64,000 nucleotides of DNA from UBA6663 sp044226485 (lineage in GTDB: Bacteria; Chloroflexota; Anaerolineae; Anaerolineales; UBA6663). A model generated the notes under the pieces. That model was not told the DNA's origin. It ran no database searches and was given only the letters and a program-made list of their open reading frames with translations. The DNA lies in contig JBGAGY010000004.1 of assembly GCA_044226485.1 (NCBI GenBank), positions 1 to 64,000 of the forward strand, in the 5' to 3' direction. The translations under genes and the position numbers were made by a program. Positions 18,072 through 26,238 of the stretch are shown in pieces (within the stretch, counting starts at the first letter, position 1; every line of letters starts with the position of its first letter).

Positions 18072-19097
18072 ATGACGCTCAATATCCTGGTTCTGACGAC
18101 GGCGACCTTCGACCCTACCCAGCTGGACCGCATTCGCGCGGTTGCGCCCGACGCGCGTCTCACGCACGCCGCCGCCCGCGATGCCGAGGCCCTTCCAGCC
18201 GAGCTGTGGGCTGACCTGGACGTGCTCTACACCGTCGATACCTTGCCCGAGCCGGAGCGCGTGCCGCGCTTGCGCTGGGTGCAACTGCACTTCGCCGGGG
18301 TGGAAGATGTGGTCACGCAACCGCTTGCTCGCCGCGTGCCCGTGACGAACGCCTCGGGCGTGCACTCCACGGCGATCGCCGAATGGACCCTCGCCGCGAT
18401 CCTGGCGCGCAGCCGGCGTCTCCCTCTGGCCTTCGGCCTTCAGCAGAACTCGATCTGGCCCAAGGATCGCTGGGGCCTGTTCGTGCCCGACGAGCTGCGC
18501 GGCGCGACGATCGGCATCGTCGGCTACGGCGCCATCGGCCGCGAGATCGGCCGGTTGTGCTCGGCCTTTGGCATGAGCGTCATCGGTCTGCGCCGCGGCT
18601 CCGGCGGACCCGGCGGCGCGAACGCCGACAGACCGCGCTGGATCGCGCCCGACCTGCGCGACCTGTCGCCCGCCCCGGCACACATCGAGTCCATCGACGC
18701 ATTGCCCGACGTGCTGCCGCTGTGCGACGTCGTCGTGCTGGCCCTGCCGCTCACTTCCGCCACCGAGCGCCTGTTCAACGGCGCAACGCTGACACGCATG
18801 AAGCCCGGATCGCTGCTCCTCAACATCGGGCGCGGCGGCGTGATCGATGAGCCGGCCCTTGTCGCCGGCCTCGCCGCGGGCCGCCCGGGCGCGGCGGCCC
18901 TCGACGTCTTTGCCGAAGAGCCGCTCCCAGCCAACAGCCCACTCTGGTCGGCGCCCAACGTGATCATCACCCCGCACGTCAGCGGCTTCTCGCCGCGCTA
19001 CGACGAGCGGGCCATGACCCTCTTCGCCGACAACCTCGCACGCTTTCAGCACGGCGAGCCGCTGTTCAACCTTGTCGATATCGAGGCCGGATACTGA
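18072..19097 (+). CDS. D-isomer-specific 2-hydroxyacid dehydrogenase
   Basis: A 341-residue NAD(P)-dependent dehydrogenase of the D-2-hydroxyacid family, which interconverts 2-oxoacids and D-2-hydroxyacids in the cytoplasm. Visible hallmarks are the Rossmann GYGAIGREIG loop near residue 150, NIGRGGVIDE with the catalytic Arg near 255, Glu in FAEEPLP near 283, and the catalytic His in TPHVSG near 301. The N-terminal half is the flavodoxin-like substrate domain. An insertion of about 30 residues follows the Rossmann loop (PGGANADRP region). Substrate cannot be read from sequence; glyoxylate/hydroxypyruvate-type reductases are the nearest pattern. It converges on the threonine dehydratase gene and has no link to the kinase cluster other than position. 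Confidence 0.88.
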   Translation: MTLNILVLTTATFDPTQLDRIRAVAPDARLTHAAARDAEALPAELWADLDVLYTVDTLPEPERVPRLRWVQLHFAGVEDVVTQPLARRVPVTNASGVHSTAIAEWTLAAILARSRRLPLAFGLQQNSIWPKDRWGLFVPDELRGATIGIVGYGAIGREIGRLCSAFGMSVIGLRRGSGGPGGANADRPRWIAPDLRDLSPAPAHIESIDALPDVLPLCDVVVLALPLTSATERLFNGATLTRMKPGSLLLNIGRGGVIDEPALVAGLAAGRPGAAALDVFAEEPLPANSPLWSAPNVIITPHVSGFSPRYDERAMTLFADNLARFQHGEPLFNLVDIEAGY

Positions 19098-19109
19098 CAA
19101 CAGCAAGGA

Positions 19110-19135
19110 GCGAGACGCGAAGCTTCGCGTCTCGC
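19110..19135. terminator. Hairpin between converging dehydrogenase and dehydratase genes
   Basis: GCGAGACGCGAA 19110-19121 and TTCGCGTCTCGC 19124-19135 are perfect complements around two bases, within the 54-base gap between two 3' ends. The flanks (AAGGAGCGAG, CGCCCCTCG) belong to the GAGCGA repeat family, so a repeat copy seems to serve as a two-way terminator. Confidence 0.7.
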
Positions 19136-19151
19136 CTTTCGCCCCTCGACC

Positions 19152-20369
19152 CTAGAACACTGCCTGCTCGGCGGAGTAACCGGCGGCGCGCAGGTTGGCG
19201 AGCACGGCCTGGCCGTGTTCGGAATCGCGCACCTCGAGGACCATAACGATGCCAACCTGGTGGATCGGGCTGAGCCAGACCGATCGACGATGGTAGATGT
19301 CGATGACGTTCGCGCCGGCTTCGGCCACGCGCGAGATCAGCGGCGCGAGGTTGCCGGGCCGGTCATCGACCATGACACGCAGCACGAGTGAGCGGCCCTG
19401 CCTCACGGCGACCTGCTCGAGCACGCGGCTCAACAGGTTGCCGTCGATGTTGCCGCCGGCCAGGGGCGCCACCACATGACCGCCGGCCGGAACCGACACG
19501 CGCCCGGCCAGCAGCGCGGCCACGCCGGCCGCGCCGGCGCCTTCGACCACAAGGTGCGAGGACAGCGCAAGGTGCGCGATGGCGTCGGCGATCTCGTTGT
19601 CATCGACCTCGACCACGTCGTCGACGAGCTCCTGGATCAGCGGCAGAGTCAGGGTGCCCGGGCGCTTGACGGCGATCCCGTCCGCGATCGTGCGCGCGCT
19701 CGGCGCCGTGACGGGTTCGCCGCGGCGGAGCGACTCGCGCACGGCCGAGCAGCCCGCCGCCTGCACGCCGATCACACGCGCCTGCGGACGACGTTGCTTG
19801 ATGGCGGAGGCGATGCCGCTGATCAGGCCACCGCCGCCGATCGGCACCACGACGACGTCGACCTCGGGCACCGCGTCGACGATCTCGAGGCCGAGCGTAC
19901 CCTGCCCCGTGATCACATCGCGGTTGTTGAAGGCGTGTATGTAGGTAAGGTCGCGTTCGCGCTCGAGGTCATGGGCATAGACGACGGCGTCGTCGAACGT
20001 CGCGCCGTGCAGGACCACCTCGGCGCCGAAGCGCCGCGTGGCAGTGACCTTGGTGAGCGGCGCATGCTCGGGCATCACGATGACGGACGGCACGCCGAAC
20101 AGGCGCGCGGCCAGCGCGACGCCCTGCGCGTGATTGCCGGCCGAGCCGGCCACGACGCCGCGCCCGCGCTGTTCTGGCGTAAGCCGGCTCAAGCTGTAGT
20201 AGGCGCCGCGAATCTTGAAAGAACCGGCCAACTGAGTGTTCTCAGCCTTCAACCACATGTTCGCGCCCAAACGCTCCGAGAGCTTTCCGTCAGCGATCAC
20301 AGGGGTCTCGCGGATGACGGAGCGCAACACGTCGCGGGCACGCTCGATCTCTTTGATAGCGATGGGCAT
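19152..20369 (-). CDS. ilvA: Threonine dehydratase (ammonia-lyase) with ACT domain
   Basis: A 405-residue fold-type II PLP enzyme that deaminates L-threonine to 2-oxobutanoate, the first step towards isoleucine. Evidence: the PLP-lysine motif GSFKIRGA near residue 50, AGSAGNHAQGVA, the phosphate loop VPIGGGGLISG, and the family C-terminal catalytic-domain string VEGAGAAGVAALL. The last 75 residues are a single ACT domain (LRVMVDDRPGNLAPLI, GANVIDIYHRR), so feedback or other amino-acid control is likely. Length and the single ACT match the TdcB/short IlvA type. ATG 20369 is chosen because GGAG sits five bases upstream; an ATG 15 bases earlier exists. It is transcribed alone. Confidence 0.9.
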   Translation of the reverse strand: MPIAIKEIERARDVLRSVIRETPVIADGKLSERLGANMWLKAENTQLAGSFKIRGAYYSLSRLTPEQRGRGVVAGSAGNHAQGVALAARLFGVPSVIVMPEHAPLTKVTATRRFGAEVVLHGATFDDAVVYAHDLERERDLTYIHAFNNRDVITGQGTLGLEIVDAVPEVDVVVVPIGGGGLISGIASAIKQRRPQARVIGVQAAGCSAVRESLRRGEPVTAPSARTIADGIAVKRPGTLTLPLIQELVDDVVEVDDNEIADAIAHLALSSHLVVEGAGAAGVAALLAGRVSVPAGGHVVAPLAGGNIDGNLLSRVLEQVAVRQGRSLVLRVMVDDRPGNLAPLISRVAEAGANVIDIYHRRSVWLSPIHQVGIVMVLEVRDSEHGQAVLANLRAAGYSAEQAVF

Positions 20370-20572
20370 CTCAACTCCATGCAAGCAGGTTTGTCATCGA
20401 TTATAGGTCGGCTTGTCAGCCGTGACACATCCGGCGGGCTTCAAAGTCGTCTTTCGACGTGATCTGCCCGCAGGCGAGCCTGAGACAGCGCGGAGGCGAG
20501 AGCCTGTCGGCGCTGCCTGAGGCTGTTGGGCGCAAACCTTCACGCCGGCGACCGATTCGGCGATGTTGCCGC

Positions 20573-20578
20573 TATACT
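20573..20578 (+). promoter_or_regulatory. -10 element for a leaderless acyltransferase transcript
   Basis: TATACT starts 13 bases before ATG 20586. The seven bases between are C-rich and contain no ribosome binding site. Confidence 0.5.
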
Positions 20579-20585
20579 CGCCCCC

Positions 20586-21347
20586 ATGCGCAGATGGATC
20601 GGCTATGGTCGTTTGGCGCTCTGCGGGCTGATCACGGTGACGATGATCGTGCTGTGGCATGGCGGCGATCTTCTTCTTGCGTTGGCGGCCCCACGATCGC
20701 GCTCTGGCTGGCGCAACCGCTGCCTGCAGGGTTGGGCACGTGCCATGCTCGGCGCGATCCGCGGCCGCGTGATCCGCGAGGGCGCTCCGCCGTCGACCGC
20801 CGGTCTGTTCGTGTGCAATCATCTCAGCTACGTCGACCTGCTGGTCTGCCTGACCGAATGGCCGTGTGTGTTCGTGTCGAAGATCGAGGTCACGCGCATC
20901 CCCGTGATCGGCGCGGTAGCCGCCGACATCGGCACGATCTTCATCAACCGACAGGACTTCACTGACGTGGCGCGGGTCAACACGCGCATCGATCAGGCGA
21001 TCGCCAAGGGGATGAGCGTCGTCATCTTCCCCGAAGCCACCACCACCGAAGGCTCGGGCCTGTTGCCGTTTCATGCGTCGTTGCTCGAATCGGCGGCGCG
21101 CTCGGGTCGACCTGTGTGGTACGGAGCGTTGCACTACAGCACACCATCCGGCGCGCGCCGGGCCTCCGAGGCGGTCGCCTGGGGTGAAGACATCGGCATG
21201 CGCGAACACATGCAACGCCTCCTGAGTTTGCCGAACTTCACGGCCCGGATCCGCTATGGGCGCACCCCGATCAGCGGCGCCGATCGCAAGCAGCTCGCCC
21301 GCGACCTGCGCACCGCAGTGTCGACGCTCTTCGAGCCAGTGGTCTGA
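20586..21347 (+). CDS. plsC: 1-acyl-sn-glycerol-3-phosphate acyltransferase family (PlsC)
   Basis: A 253-residue membrane-bound acyltransferase of phospholipid synthesis that adds an acyl chain to lysophosphatidate. An N-terminal hydrophobic helix (residues 5-32) anchors it. The catalytic NHLSYVD (H-x4-D) lies near residue 79. FINRQD near 120 is the second block and FPEATTTEG near 148 binds the glycerol phosphate. A proline typical of block IV (RPVWYGALHY) follows. Length fits the family. ATG 20586 follows a -10 hexamer directly and has no ribosome site, so translation from a leaderless message is likely. Whether the acceptor is lysophosphatidate or an ornithine-type lipid cannot be told. Confidence 0.88.
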   Translation: MRRWIGYGRLALCGLITVTMIVLWHGGDLLLALAAPRSRSGWRNRCLQGWARAMLGAIRGRVIREGAPPSTAGLFVCNHLSYVDLLVCLTEWPCVFVSKIEVTRIPVIGAVAADIGTIFINRQDFTDVARVNTRIDQAIAKGMSVVIFPEATTTEGSGLLPFHASLLESAARSGRPVWYGALHYSTPSGARRASEAVAWGEDIGMREHMQRLLSLPNFTARIRYGRTPISGADRKQLARDLRTAVSTLFEPVV

Positions 21348-21414
21348 TTGGCCGGCCTCCGCCCCTCGAGTCGCAACCGCGCATCGAGGACCCCGTGTCG
21401 ATCTTCTGGCGCGG

Positions 21415-21825
21415 CTACGCCCCATGCGAGTCGGCGGGCGTGACGTGTCGACGAAACACCTGCCGAACCTGAGCCGCGATCTGACGGTCCGTCATCTTGT
21501 CAGCCGGCTCGACCCCGATGACCCGATCACGGAGATGGTGGGTCTCCAGGCGGTTGGAGAACTCGCCCTTGGCCTCGCCTGGTCCAAGGATCAGGATCTC
21601 GTCGGCGTCACGGACGACAAGGACGACGGCGTCATAGTAGTCGGCAAGTTGATTCGCAAACCGGCGATCGCGCATGTCCTCGGCCGTGGTCTGGGCCGCG
21701 GCACCGGCGAAACGCACGTGTCGATCAACGTCTGACGTGATTCGCTTGACGGTCTCCTCGGCGCCGACGAGCCGAACCACCACAGCCTGGCGGTGATCGA
21801 TCCAGATGCCCACCTGATTCGTCAT
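21415..21825 (-). CDS. eRF1/host-attachment-like small protein
   Basis: A 136-residue protein that resembles a widespread small family related to the archaeal-type release-factor (eRF1 domain 2/3) fold. Features are an N-terminal GIWIDHRQAVVVRL strand, a mid-protein DRRFANQLADYYDAVV helix, ILILGPGEAKGEFSNRLE and the tail DKMTDRQIAAQVRQVF. No catalytic role is known to me. Related proteins are proposed to act at ribosomes under stress. AGGAGGCC lies just upstream of ATG 21825. It is transcribed on its own, opposite to the acyltransferase. A larger, more certain member of the same broad group (baeRF) lies at 58068. Confidence 0.6.
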   Translation of the reverse strand: MTNQVGIWIDHRQAVVVRLVGAEETVKRITSDVDRHVRFAGAAAQTTAEDMRDRRFANQLADYYDAVVLVVRDADEILILGPGEAKGEFSNRLETHHLRDRVIGVEPADKMTDRQIAAQVRQVFRRHVTPADSHGA

Positions 21826-22450
21826 GTTGGCCTCCTGCCCGGTCGAAACCTATGGCTCAGCTCTTCCATGGACTTCGCTTTGTAAAGAGCGCTCATCCAT
21901 GTGGCTCGGGCCCATTCGTCAGGGCTGCCGATCGCACCTGAAAGAACTGGTGGGTGCGACACGCGCATCGTTCACCCTGCTCAATGAGCTTAGCAACACA
22001 GAGTCTCAGGAGCGTGACAATCAGGACCTTTGAGTCGGCCAGTCACTCATCCAGAAAGCTCGGACACAGCATGTTGTTGGATATGGCGAAAGGGGATGTC
22101 AGTCTGCCGGAATAAATAGCGCGCCGAACGCCGCGCACGCTCGGGGGGAAAGCGTGGGATCGCGGCCGTCGGCGCGCTCGCTGACCCGACTTGCGTTGCG
22201 TTTCCACTCGGAGGGGGGAGAAAAGCCAGGTCAGCTTTGTAAAACTATGGTATCGCATAAATTCGGATACAACAAGTACGAATTTGGGCGATTGTCTTGG
22301 CCCCTTCTTGCGGCTCCGCACAAACCGACTTCGAACCACTTTCCCCGCATTTTTGCCTATATTTCGCACGTAACTTTCGGCTCGGCCTGCCGACATCTAT
22401 CCATCGATCCCACGAAGAGTGCGGATCTATCTTGTCCGTCGGGTGGATCC
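21826..22450. other. 625-base gap upstream of the M23 peptidase gene
   Basis: I see no gene here. The stretch 22230-22300 is AT-richer than its surroundings and contains AAATTCG 22259-22265 pairing with CGAATTT 22279-22285. A long 5' leader for the peptidase gene is possible. I looked for the conserved blocks of the c-di-AMP (ydaO) riboswitch that often precedes such genes in other bacteria and did not find them. Confidence 0.4.
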
Positions 22451-23386
22451 ATGCGCTCCTCAAGGCTGGGGTCAATCGATCGAAGCGCGGTTCGAAGCGT
22501 GGCACGCGCCTCAGCGCGCCGGCGTGGTCTCAAGCTGCTTGCCTTTCTGGCCGCCTGGGTCGTGGTTGATGGAGCCGTGATCGTCGCGGTCAGCCTCGGC
22601 CTGATTGATCTCAGTCAGCAGGCCTTCATGGCAACCCACAGCCAGGCGCTTGCCGCAGTGGCGCCCGCAACGGTCGCGACCGTTGCCCCGCGTCCTCTCA
22701 GCCCGCACATGGCCGCCTCGATACCCGAACCGGCAGCCGGTGGCGGCTCAGGTCTACCTGCCGGGCTATCCGCCAACTTCGAAGCCGTTCCCAACGTCGC
22801 GTCGGATGTGTCCGCTATGGTTCTGCCTTCAAGGGCGGTCGAGCCGCGGCCCCTCGCAGCGTTAAGAGTGGCAACCCTCTTCGACAAAGACCCGGCCATG
22901 GAAGCGGCCATGGAGCCACCTGCCCCGCCGCCGGTGTGGACGCCGAAACTCCCCGGCGCTCCCGGATGGTTTGGCCCCGGTGCCTGCGCGCTCCACGAGT
23001 TGACAGCGCCGATCGGCACGCAGAACCTGGTCTGGCCGGCGGACAGCCACAGCGTCAGCGGCTACACGTACAGCGCCTGGCATCCAGGCATCGACGTCAC
23101 CGCCCTGTATGGCACGCCCATCTACGCGATCGATGCCGGCGTGGTGGTTTATGCGGGTTGGAACTACACGGGGTATGGGAACTTCGTGATCATCGACCAC
23201 GGCGACGGTCAGTGGTCGGCTTACGCGCATCTCAGCCAGAACCTGGCAACATGCTCAGCCGCCGTGACACAGGGCCAGTTGATCGGGTTCGCCGGCGCGA
23301 CGGGAAATGCGACAGGATCGCATCTCCACTTCGAGATCTTTCAGACAGGCCTGGGCCAGATCAATCCATGGCCCAGACTGCCCTGA
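22451..23386 (+). CDS. M23 (LytM-type) cell-wall metallopeptidase
   Basis: A 311-residue envelope protein. One N-terminal membrane segment (about residues 27-55) follows a basic start. A Pro/Ala-rich linker (60-160) then precedes an M23 peptidase domain (about 185-311) with the zinc motifs HPGID (H-x3-D) and HLHFEI (H-x-H), plus the central AIDAGVVVYAGW and YGNFVIIDHGDG. It should cut peptidoglycan cross-bridges outside the membrane. Two Cys (ACAL and ATCSA) may form a disulphide. ATG 22451 is chosen as the first start giving a sensible signal anchor; the frame is open further upstream without a believable N-terminus. It abuts the converging EspG-like gene by two bases, with no terminator visible. 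Confidence 0.88.
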   Translation: MRSSRLGSIDRSAVRSVARASARRRGLKLLAFLAAWVVVDGAVIVAVSLGLIDLSQQAFMATHSQALAAVAPATVATVAPRPLSPHMAASIPEPAAGGGSGLPAGLSANFEAVPNVASDVSAMVLPSRAVEPRPLAALRVATLFDKDPAMEAAMEPPAPPPVWTPKLPGAPGWFGPGACALHELTAPIGTQNLVWPADSHSVSGYTYSAWHPGIDVTALYGTPIYAIDAGVVVYAGWNYTGYGNFVIIDHGDGQWSAYAHLSQNLATCSAAVTQGQLIGFAGATGNATGSHLHFEIFQTGLGQINPWPRLP

Positions 23387-23388
23387 GG

Positions 23389-24171
23389 TCAGGCCGGAGC
23401 CGGGCTGAGGTATTCGACGAAGCGCGTCAACACCTCGGCCAGACGTCTGGCGCTCAACGGCTCGAGCCGCAGATCGGTGGCTTCGACGGACTCACGCCAG
23501 CCGATCCAACCCGACGCCGTCGAACGCGAACCCAGCACCCAGGCCCTGCGAGCCGCGTCGGCCTGGCCCGCGCTGAGTCGGATCACGAGGACATGGCCGC
23601 CGGCCGGAATCGTCGGCGCAACCTCGGCCGCCATCGAACGCACGACACCGCCGGCCACCAGAGCGCCCTCAACTGCTGCGAGGTCCGCAGAACGAGCCAC
23701 CTCTCTGGCGCTCGAGAAAGCTGCCTCGGGCAATCGGGCGACGGCGCCCTGCGACTCGATGCCCGGCTCGATCTCAAGGAAGCGCAACACGCGGCGCGCG
23801 AGCAGATCGGCATCATCGACCCAGCCGATGCGATAGCCGCTCGCGGCGTCGCCCTCGAGCGACACGAAACCATCGTCGTCGGCGTAATGCAGGGCCGCGT
23901 CGCCACCGGCGGCACGCTCGGCGACGATCACCACGCGCGGGTCGACGAGCACTGAGACGAGCCGCAACAGCCCTGTGTCAGGGACGACCTGACCCGGCGC
24001 CTGGCCCTTCACATAGCCGCGCGCTCGCAGTTTCTCGAGGCCCGCGACAAAGGCTGCCTCGCGTGCCGCAGCTTCGGCCGGCACGACGTCGGCCACACCA
24101 AACACACGGCTTGCCGACAACAACTGGGCCAGAGCCGCCAATTCGTCTCGATCGAGCTCGATGCCGTTCAT
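23389..24171 (-). CDS. EspG-like (ESX secretion-associated) protein
   Basis: A 260-residue protein without signal peptide or membrane segment. Its plan resembles EspG, the cytosolic chaperone of ESX (type VII) substrates: an N-terminal LDRDELAALAQLL helix, a LRARGYVKGQ turn followed by DTGLLRLVSVLVDPRVVIVAER, alternating strands in the middle (ALHYADDDGFVSLE), and a C-terminal sheet and helix. It lies 61 bases downstream of the second WXG100 gene on the same strand. EspG proteins in mycobacteria are likewise encoded near their substrates. The assignment is by pattern and context, without a recognisable signature motif. GGGAAGG precedes ATG 24171. If right, it would chaperone one or both WXG100 proteins here. 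Confidence 0.5.
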   Translation of the reverse strand: MNGIELDRDELAALAQLLSASRVFGVADVVPAEAAAREAAFVAGLEKLRARGYVKGQAPGQVVPDTGLLRLVSVLVDPRVVIVAERAAGGDAALHYADDDGFVSLEGDAASGYRIGWVDDADLLARRVLRFLEIEPGIESQGAVARLPEAAFSSAREVARSADLAAVEGALVAGGVVRSMAAEVAPTIPAGGHVLVIRLSAGQADAARRAWVLGSRSTASGWIGWRESVEATDLRLEPLSARRLAEVLTRFVEYLSPAPA

Positions 24172-24232
24172 GATTACCTTCCCTTAGATCCGCCGCGCTG
24201 TGTTGAAAGGATCGCCGTGCTTGCGCGTCGAC

Positions 24233-25474
24233 TCAGAAGATGTCCTTGATGCCCTTCCAGGCTCCGCTGACCGTGTCGACCGTCGACACAACGCCGTCCA
24301 TGACACGCGCTTCGGTGCGCGTCATGAAACCGTTGTCGCCTGTCAGTTCGCCCCAGTGGCGGATGCCGCTGCGCTGGCCAGTGAGCGGGCTTGTCGGATC
24401 GCGGCCCTCGAGATGCATGTAGTCGTATCCCGGTCCATCGCCCTGCGCGTTCAGCATGTAGCCGGCCGCATCGTGGAAGATGCCGTGATAACTGACGGCC
24501 GTGTCTCCGGCATCGACGGCCGTGTTGCCCGGGCCCACGAGGCCGCCGCTCGGGTTCAGCAAGGCGCCGAACGCCGGGTCGATGCCGTAGGCGTCGCCGA
24601 CGACCTGGCCGTAGCGCAACTGATTGGTCGACCCCATGAAATCCGGGTGGGTCGACAGCGCCGCATAGCCACCGCCCAGCGTCGGCGACACCGCCGTGAG
24701 GAGGCCATCCTTCCAGGTGGTCTCCTGCTTGAGCGCTTCGCGATCGTAGCCGCGCGCGTCGGCGCGATCGCGGAGTTGCACGTACTTGTCGTACTCCGCG
24801 CGGATCTCGTCGACGGGCCGGCCGCGGATGTCAGCCAGGCGTTGAAGAGCCTCATCCCGTGCCTGCCCGGTCGGGTTGTTGTACAGCGTGTTCATGACGT
24901 CGCGCAGTTGGCCCGAGTTTTCACCCTGGAAGTGGCGACCGATCATGCCGCGCATGTAATCGTCTTTGAACAGGCCCTCGGGATCGCGCGTCAGCGCCGG
25001 GTTCTTCTGCTGCCACTCGGGTGTCGCCGCAGCTCCACCGCCGCCCGCCCCGCCCCCTGGACCACCGCCGGCAGATCCGCCGGAGCCGTTGGATCCGGTG
25101 CCCGCGGCCCCATCGACGCCGCCGGCAACACCCGCGGGTCCACCGGTCGCGGAGCCGCCGGAGGCCACGCCCCGGCCATCGAGAACCCGAGCCGCGTCGG
25201 CCTCGGCCTGGCGGACTCGCCGCTCGAGGCGGGTGGTCACGGTGGCCGCCTGCGCCAGGGCTTTCTGCAGCCGGGTCAGCGACGGCAGCACCGAGTCGTT
25301 CATCTCGGCGTAGAAAGCGCGTGCCCCGCGCCCCACCCAATCACCGCCCTCGAGGGTCTGCATGCGCGACCGCAGCTCCCGCAACGTGCGTTGGGTCGCT
25401 TCCGACTCGGCCTGAAAACTGCGGCTGATGGAGGCGAGTTCGTCGTAATTGGCGCGAATTCGAGACGCAGGCAT
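24233..25474 (-). CDS. WXG100-family protein with PLA2-like C-terminal domain
   Basis: A 413-residue protein. Residues 1-95 are a WXG100 helical hairpin with W46-V47-G48 at the same position as the copy at 6613-8583. A Gly-rich linker (100-150) is far shorter than in that copy. The C-terminal domain (about 165-400) is shared (NQLRYGQVVGDAYGIDP, FGALLNPSGG). It contains GPGN at 314-317, a D-x-G segment, then FHDAAGY with H334-D335 and Y339. This order (GPGN, D, HD, Y) is that of phospholipase A2 calcium loop and catalytic dyad as in parvovirus-type PLA2. A lipase or effector role is therefore inferred, not shown. The adjacent EspG-like gene fits a secreted substrate. No other export gene is adjacent. 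Confidence 0.75.
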   Translation of the reverse strand: MPASRIRANYDELASISRSFQAESEATQRTLRELRSRMQTLEGGDWVGRGARAFYAEMNDSVLPSLTRLQKALAQAATVTTRLERRVRQAEADAARVLDGRGVASGGSATGGPAGVAGGVDGAAGTGSNGSGGSAGGGPGGGAGGGGAAATPEWQQKNPALTRDPEGLFKDDYMRGMIGRHFQGENSGQLRDVMNTLYNNPTGQARDEALQRLADIRGRPVDEIRAEYDKYVQLRDRADARGYDREALKQETTWKDGLLTAVSPTLGGGYAALSTHPDFMGSTNQLRYGQVVGDAYGIDPAFGALLNPSGGLVGPGNTAVDAGDTAVSYHGIFHDAAGYMLNAQGDGPGYDYMHLEGRDPTSPLTGQRSGIRHWGELTGDNGFMTRTEARVMDGVVSTVDTVSGAWKGIKDIF

Positions 25475-25537
25475 GACAGCTCCCCCGAGCAGGCGGCATC
25501 GAACCGAATACTGGCTCTATTACAGTGGCAGATCGGG

Positions 25538-25592
25538 CGTCCCGGCGTCAAGGGCCGTGTTCCTGCGTGGTCGGGAAAAACGTCCCGGCGGG
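25538..25592 (-). promoter_or_regulatory. Element shared by both WXG100 genes (copy B)
   Basis: It matches 8638-8692 without gaps (39 of 55 identical) and lies 64 bases before ATG 25474. TTGACG occurs within it on the minus strand (CCTTGACGCC) and could be a -35. Confidence 0.5.
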
Positions 25593-25620
25593 GGCGGGAT
25601 GGGGTCCGAAGGGTGAGGAG

Positions 25621-25694
25621 CGAGAAGCGAGGGGCGAAAAAGTCAGCACAAGGTCGCGCCACAGCGCGGCAGCGTCATCGCCCCTCGCTTCTCG
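25621..25694. repeat. GAGCGA-family inverted repeat
   Basis: Bases 25621-25637 and 25678-25694 are perfect 17-bp complements (CGAGAAGCGAGGGGCGA) enclosing 40 bases. The right arm with its neighbour AGCGTCATCGCC repeats the 15680-15705 sequence. This is the cleanest copy of the family. Confidence 0.75.
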
Positions 25695-25725
25695 ATCTTC
25701 GAACCTCGCTCTTCCGATCCGTCGA

Positions 25726-25731
25726 TATAAT
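25726..25731 (+). promoter_or_regulatory. Possible -10 of the small membrane protein gene
   Basis: A perfect TATAAT lies 63 bases before ATG 25789. No -35 is recognisable, because the repeat occupies the upstream side. Confidence 0.4.
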
Positions 25732-25788
25732 CCCGCCCAGGCAGGGCTTCGACCTGCTGATCCCCAGACATCGCTTGAAGGAGGATCC

Positions 25789-26208
25789 ATGCGCTACGGG
25801 ACCCAGATCGCTCTCGGTTCGCTGGCTGGAGTCTTGGCGGCCGGCCTGGCCGTGATCCTGTTCTTTGTGTTCAGCAACTTCATCGTGATGTTCGTGGCCA
25901 CGCCCTGTGTGCTCGGTCTGGCGGGTATCCCGGCCGGGTATCTCGCGGCGCGGGCGGGCGGTCAGGCCTTGCGTGGCGGCGCCTTCACGGGCGGGATCGG
26001 GTTGCTGGTGGTGGGTGCAGCGGCCCTGCTCGCCACGCTATTGTTCGGCGCGGCCGGCTTCCTCGGCGGCGGCTTCGAGCGCGAGGGCGAGACGATGATG
26101 GTGGCGATGAGCGCCGTCTGCGGCGGCGGTCTTGTCGCGGGCCTGATCGGGGTCGTGCTGGCTGCGGCCGGCGGAGCGATCGGCGGATTGCTGGCCGGGA
26201 AGAAGTGA
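25789..26208 (+). CDS. Small Gly/Ala-rich membrane protein, function unknown
   Basis: A 139-residue protein with four hydrophobic segments (about 9-35, 40-60, 68-92 and 108-135), rich in Gly and Ala. ATG 25789 is fixed by AAGGAGG seven bases upstream. The spacing of glycines (GGAFTGGIGLLVVG, GGGLVAGLIGVVL, GGAIGGLLAG) suggests tightly packed helices, but no family signature is visible. It is divergent from the WXG100 gene and converges on the response regulator. A role in the envelope is all that can be said. It might be a small carrier-like or scaffold protein. Confidence 0.75.
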   Translation: MRYGTQIALGSLAGVLAAGLAVILFFVFSNFIVMFVATPCVLGLAGIPAGYLAARAGGQALRGGAFTGGIGLLVVGAAALLATLLFGAAGFLGGGFEREGETMMVAMSAVCGGGLVAGLIGVVLAAAGGAIGGLLAGKK

Positions 26209-26232
26209 ACGACGCGCCGTGGGGCGCGTCGT
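26209..26232. terminator. Bidirectional terminator hairpin
   Basis: ACGACGCGCC 26209-26218 pairs perfectly with GGCGCGTCGT 26223-26232 around GTGG. GTTGTTT follows on plus. It lies between converging genes, one base after the membrane protein's stop. Confidence 0.8.
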
Positions 26233-26238
26233 GTTGTT

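Noticed and set aside
21826..22450. Possible c-di-AMP riboswitch before the M23 peptidase gene
   Set aside because: Such genes often have one in other phyla, but the conserved riboswitch blocks are absent.
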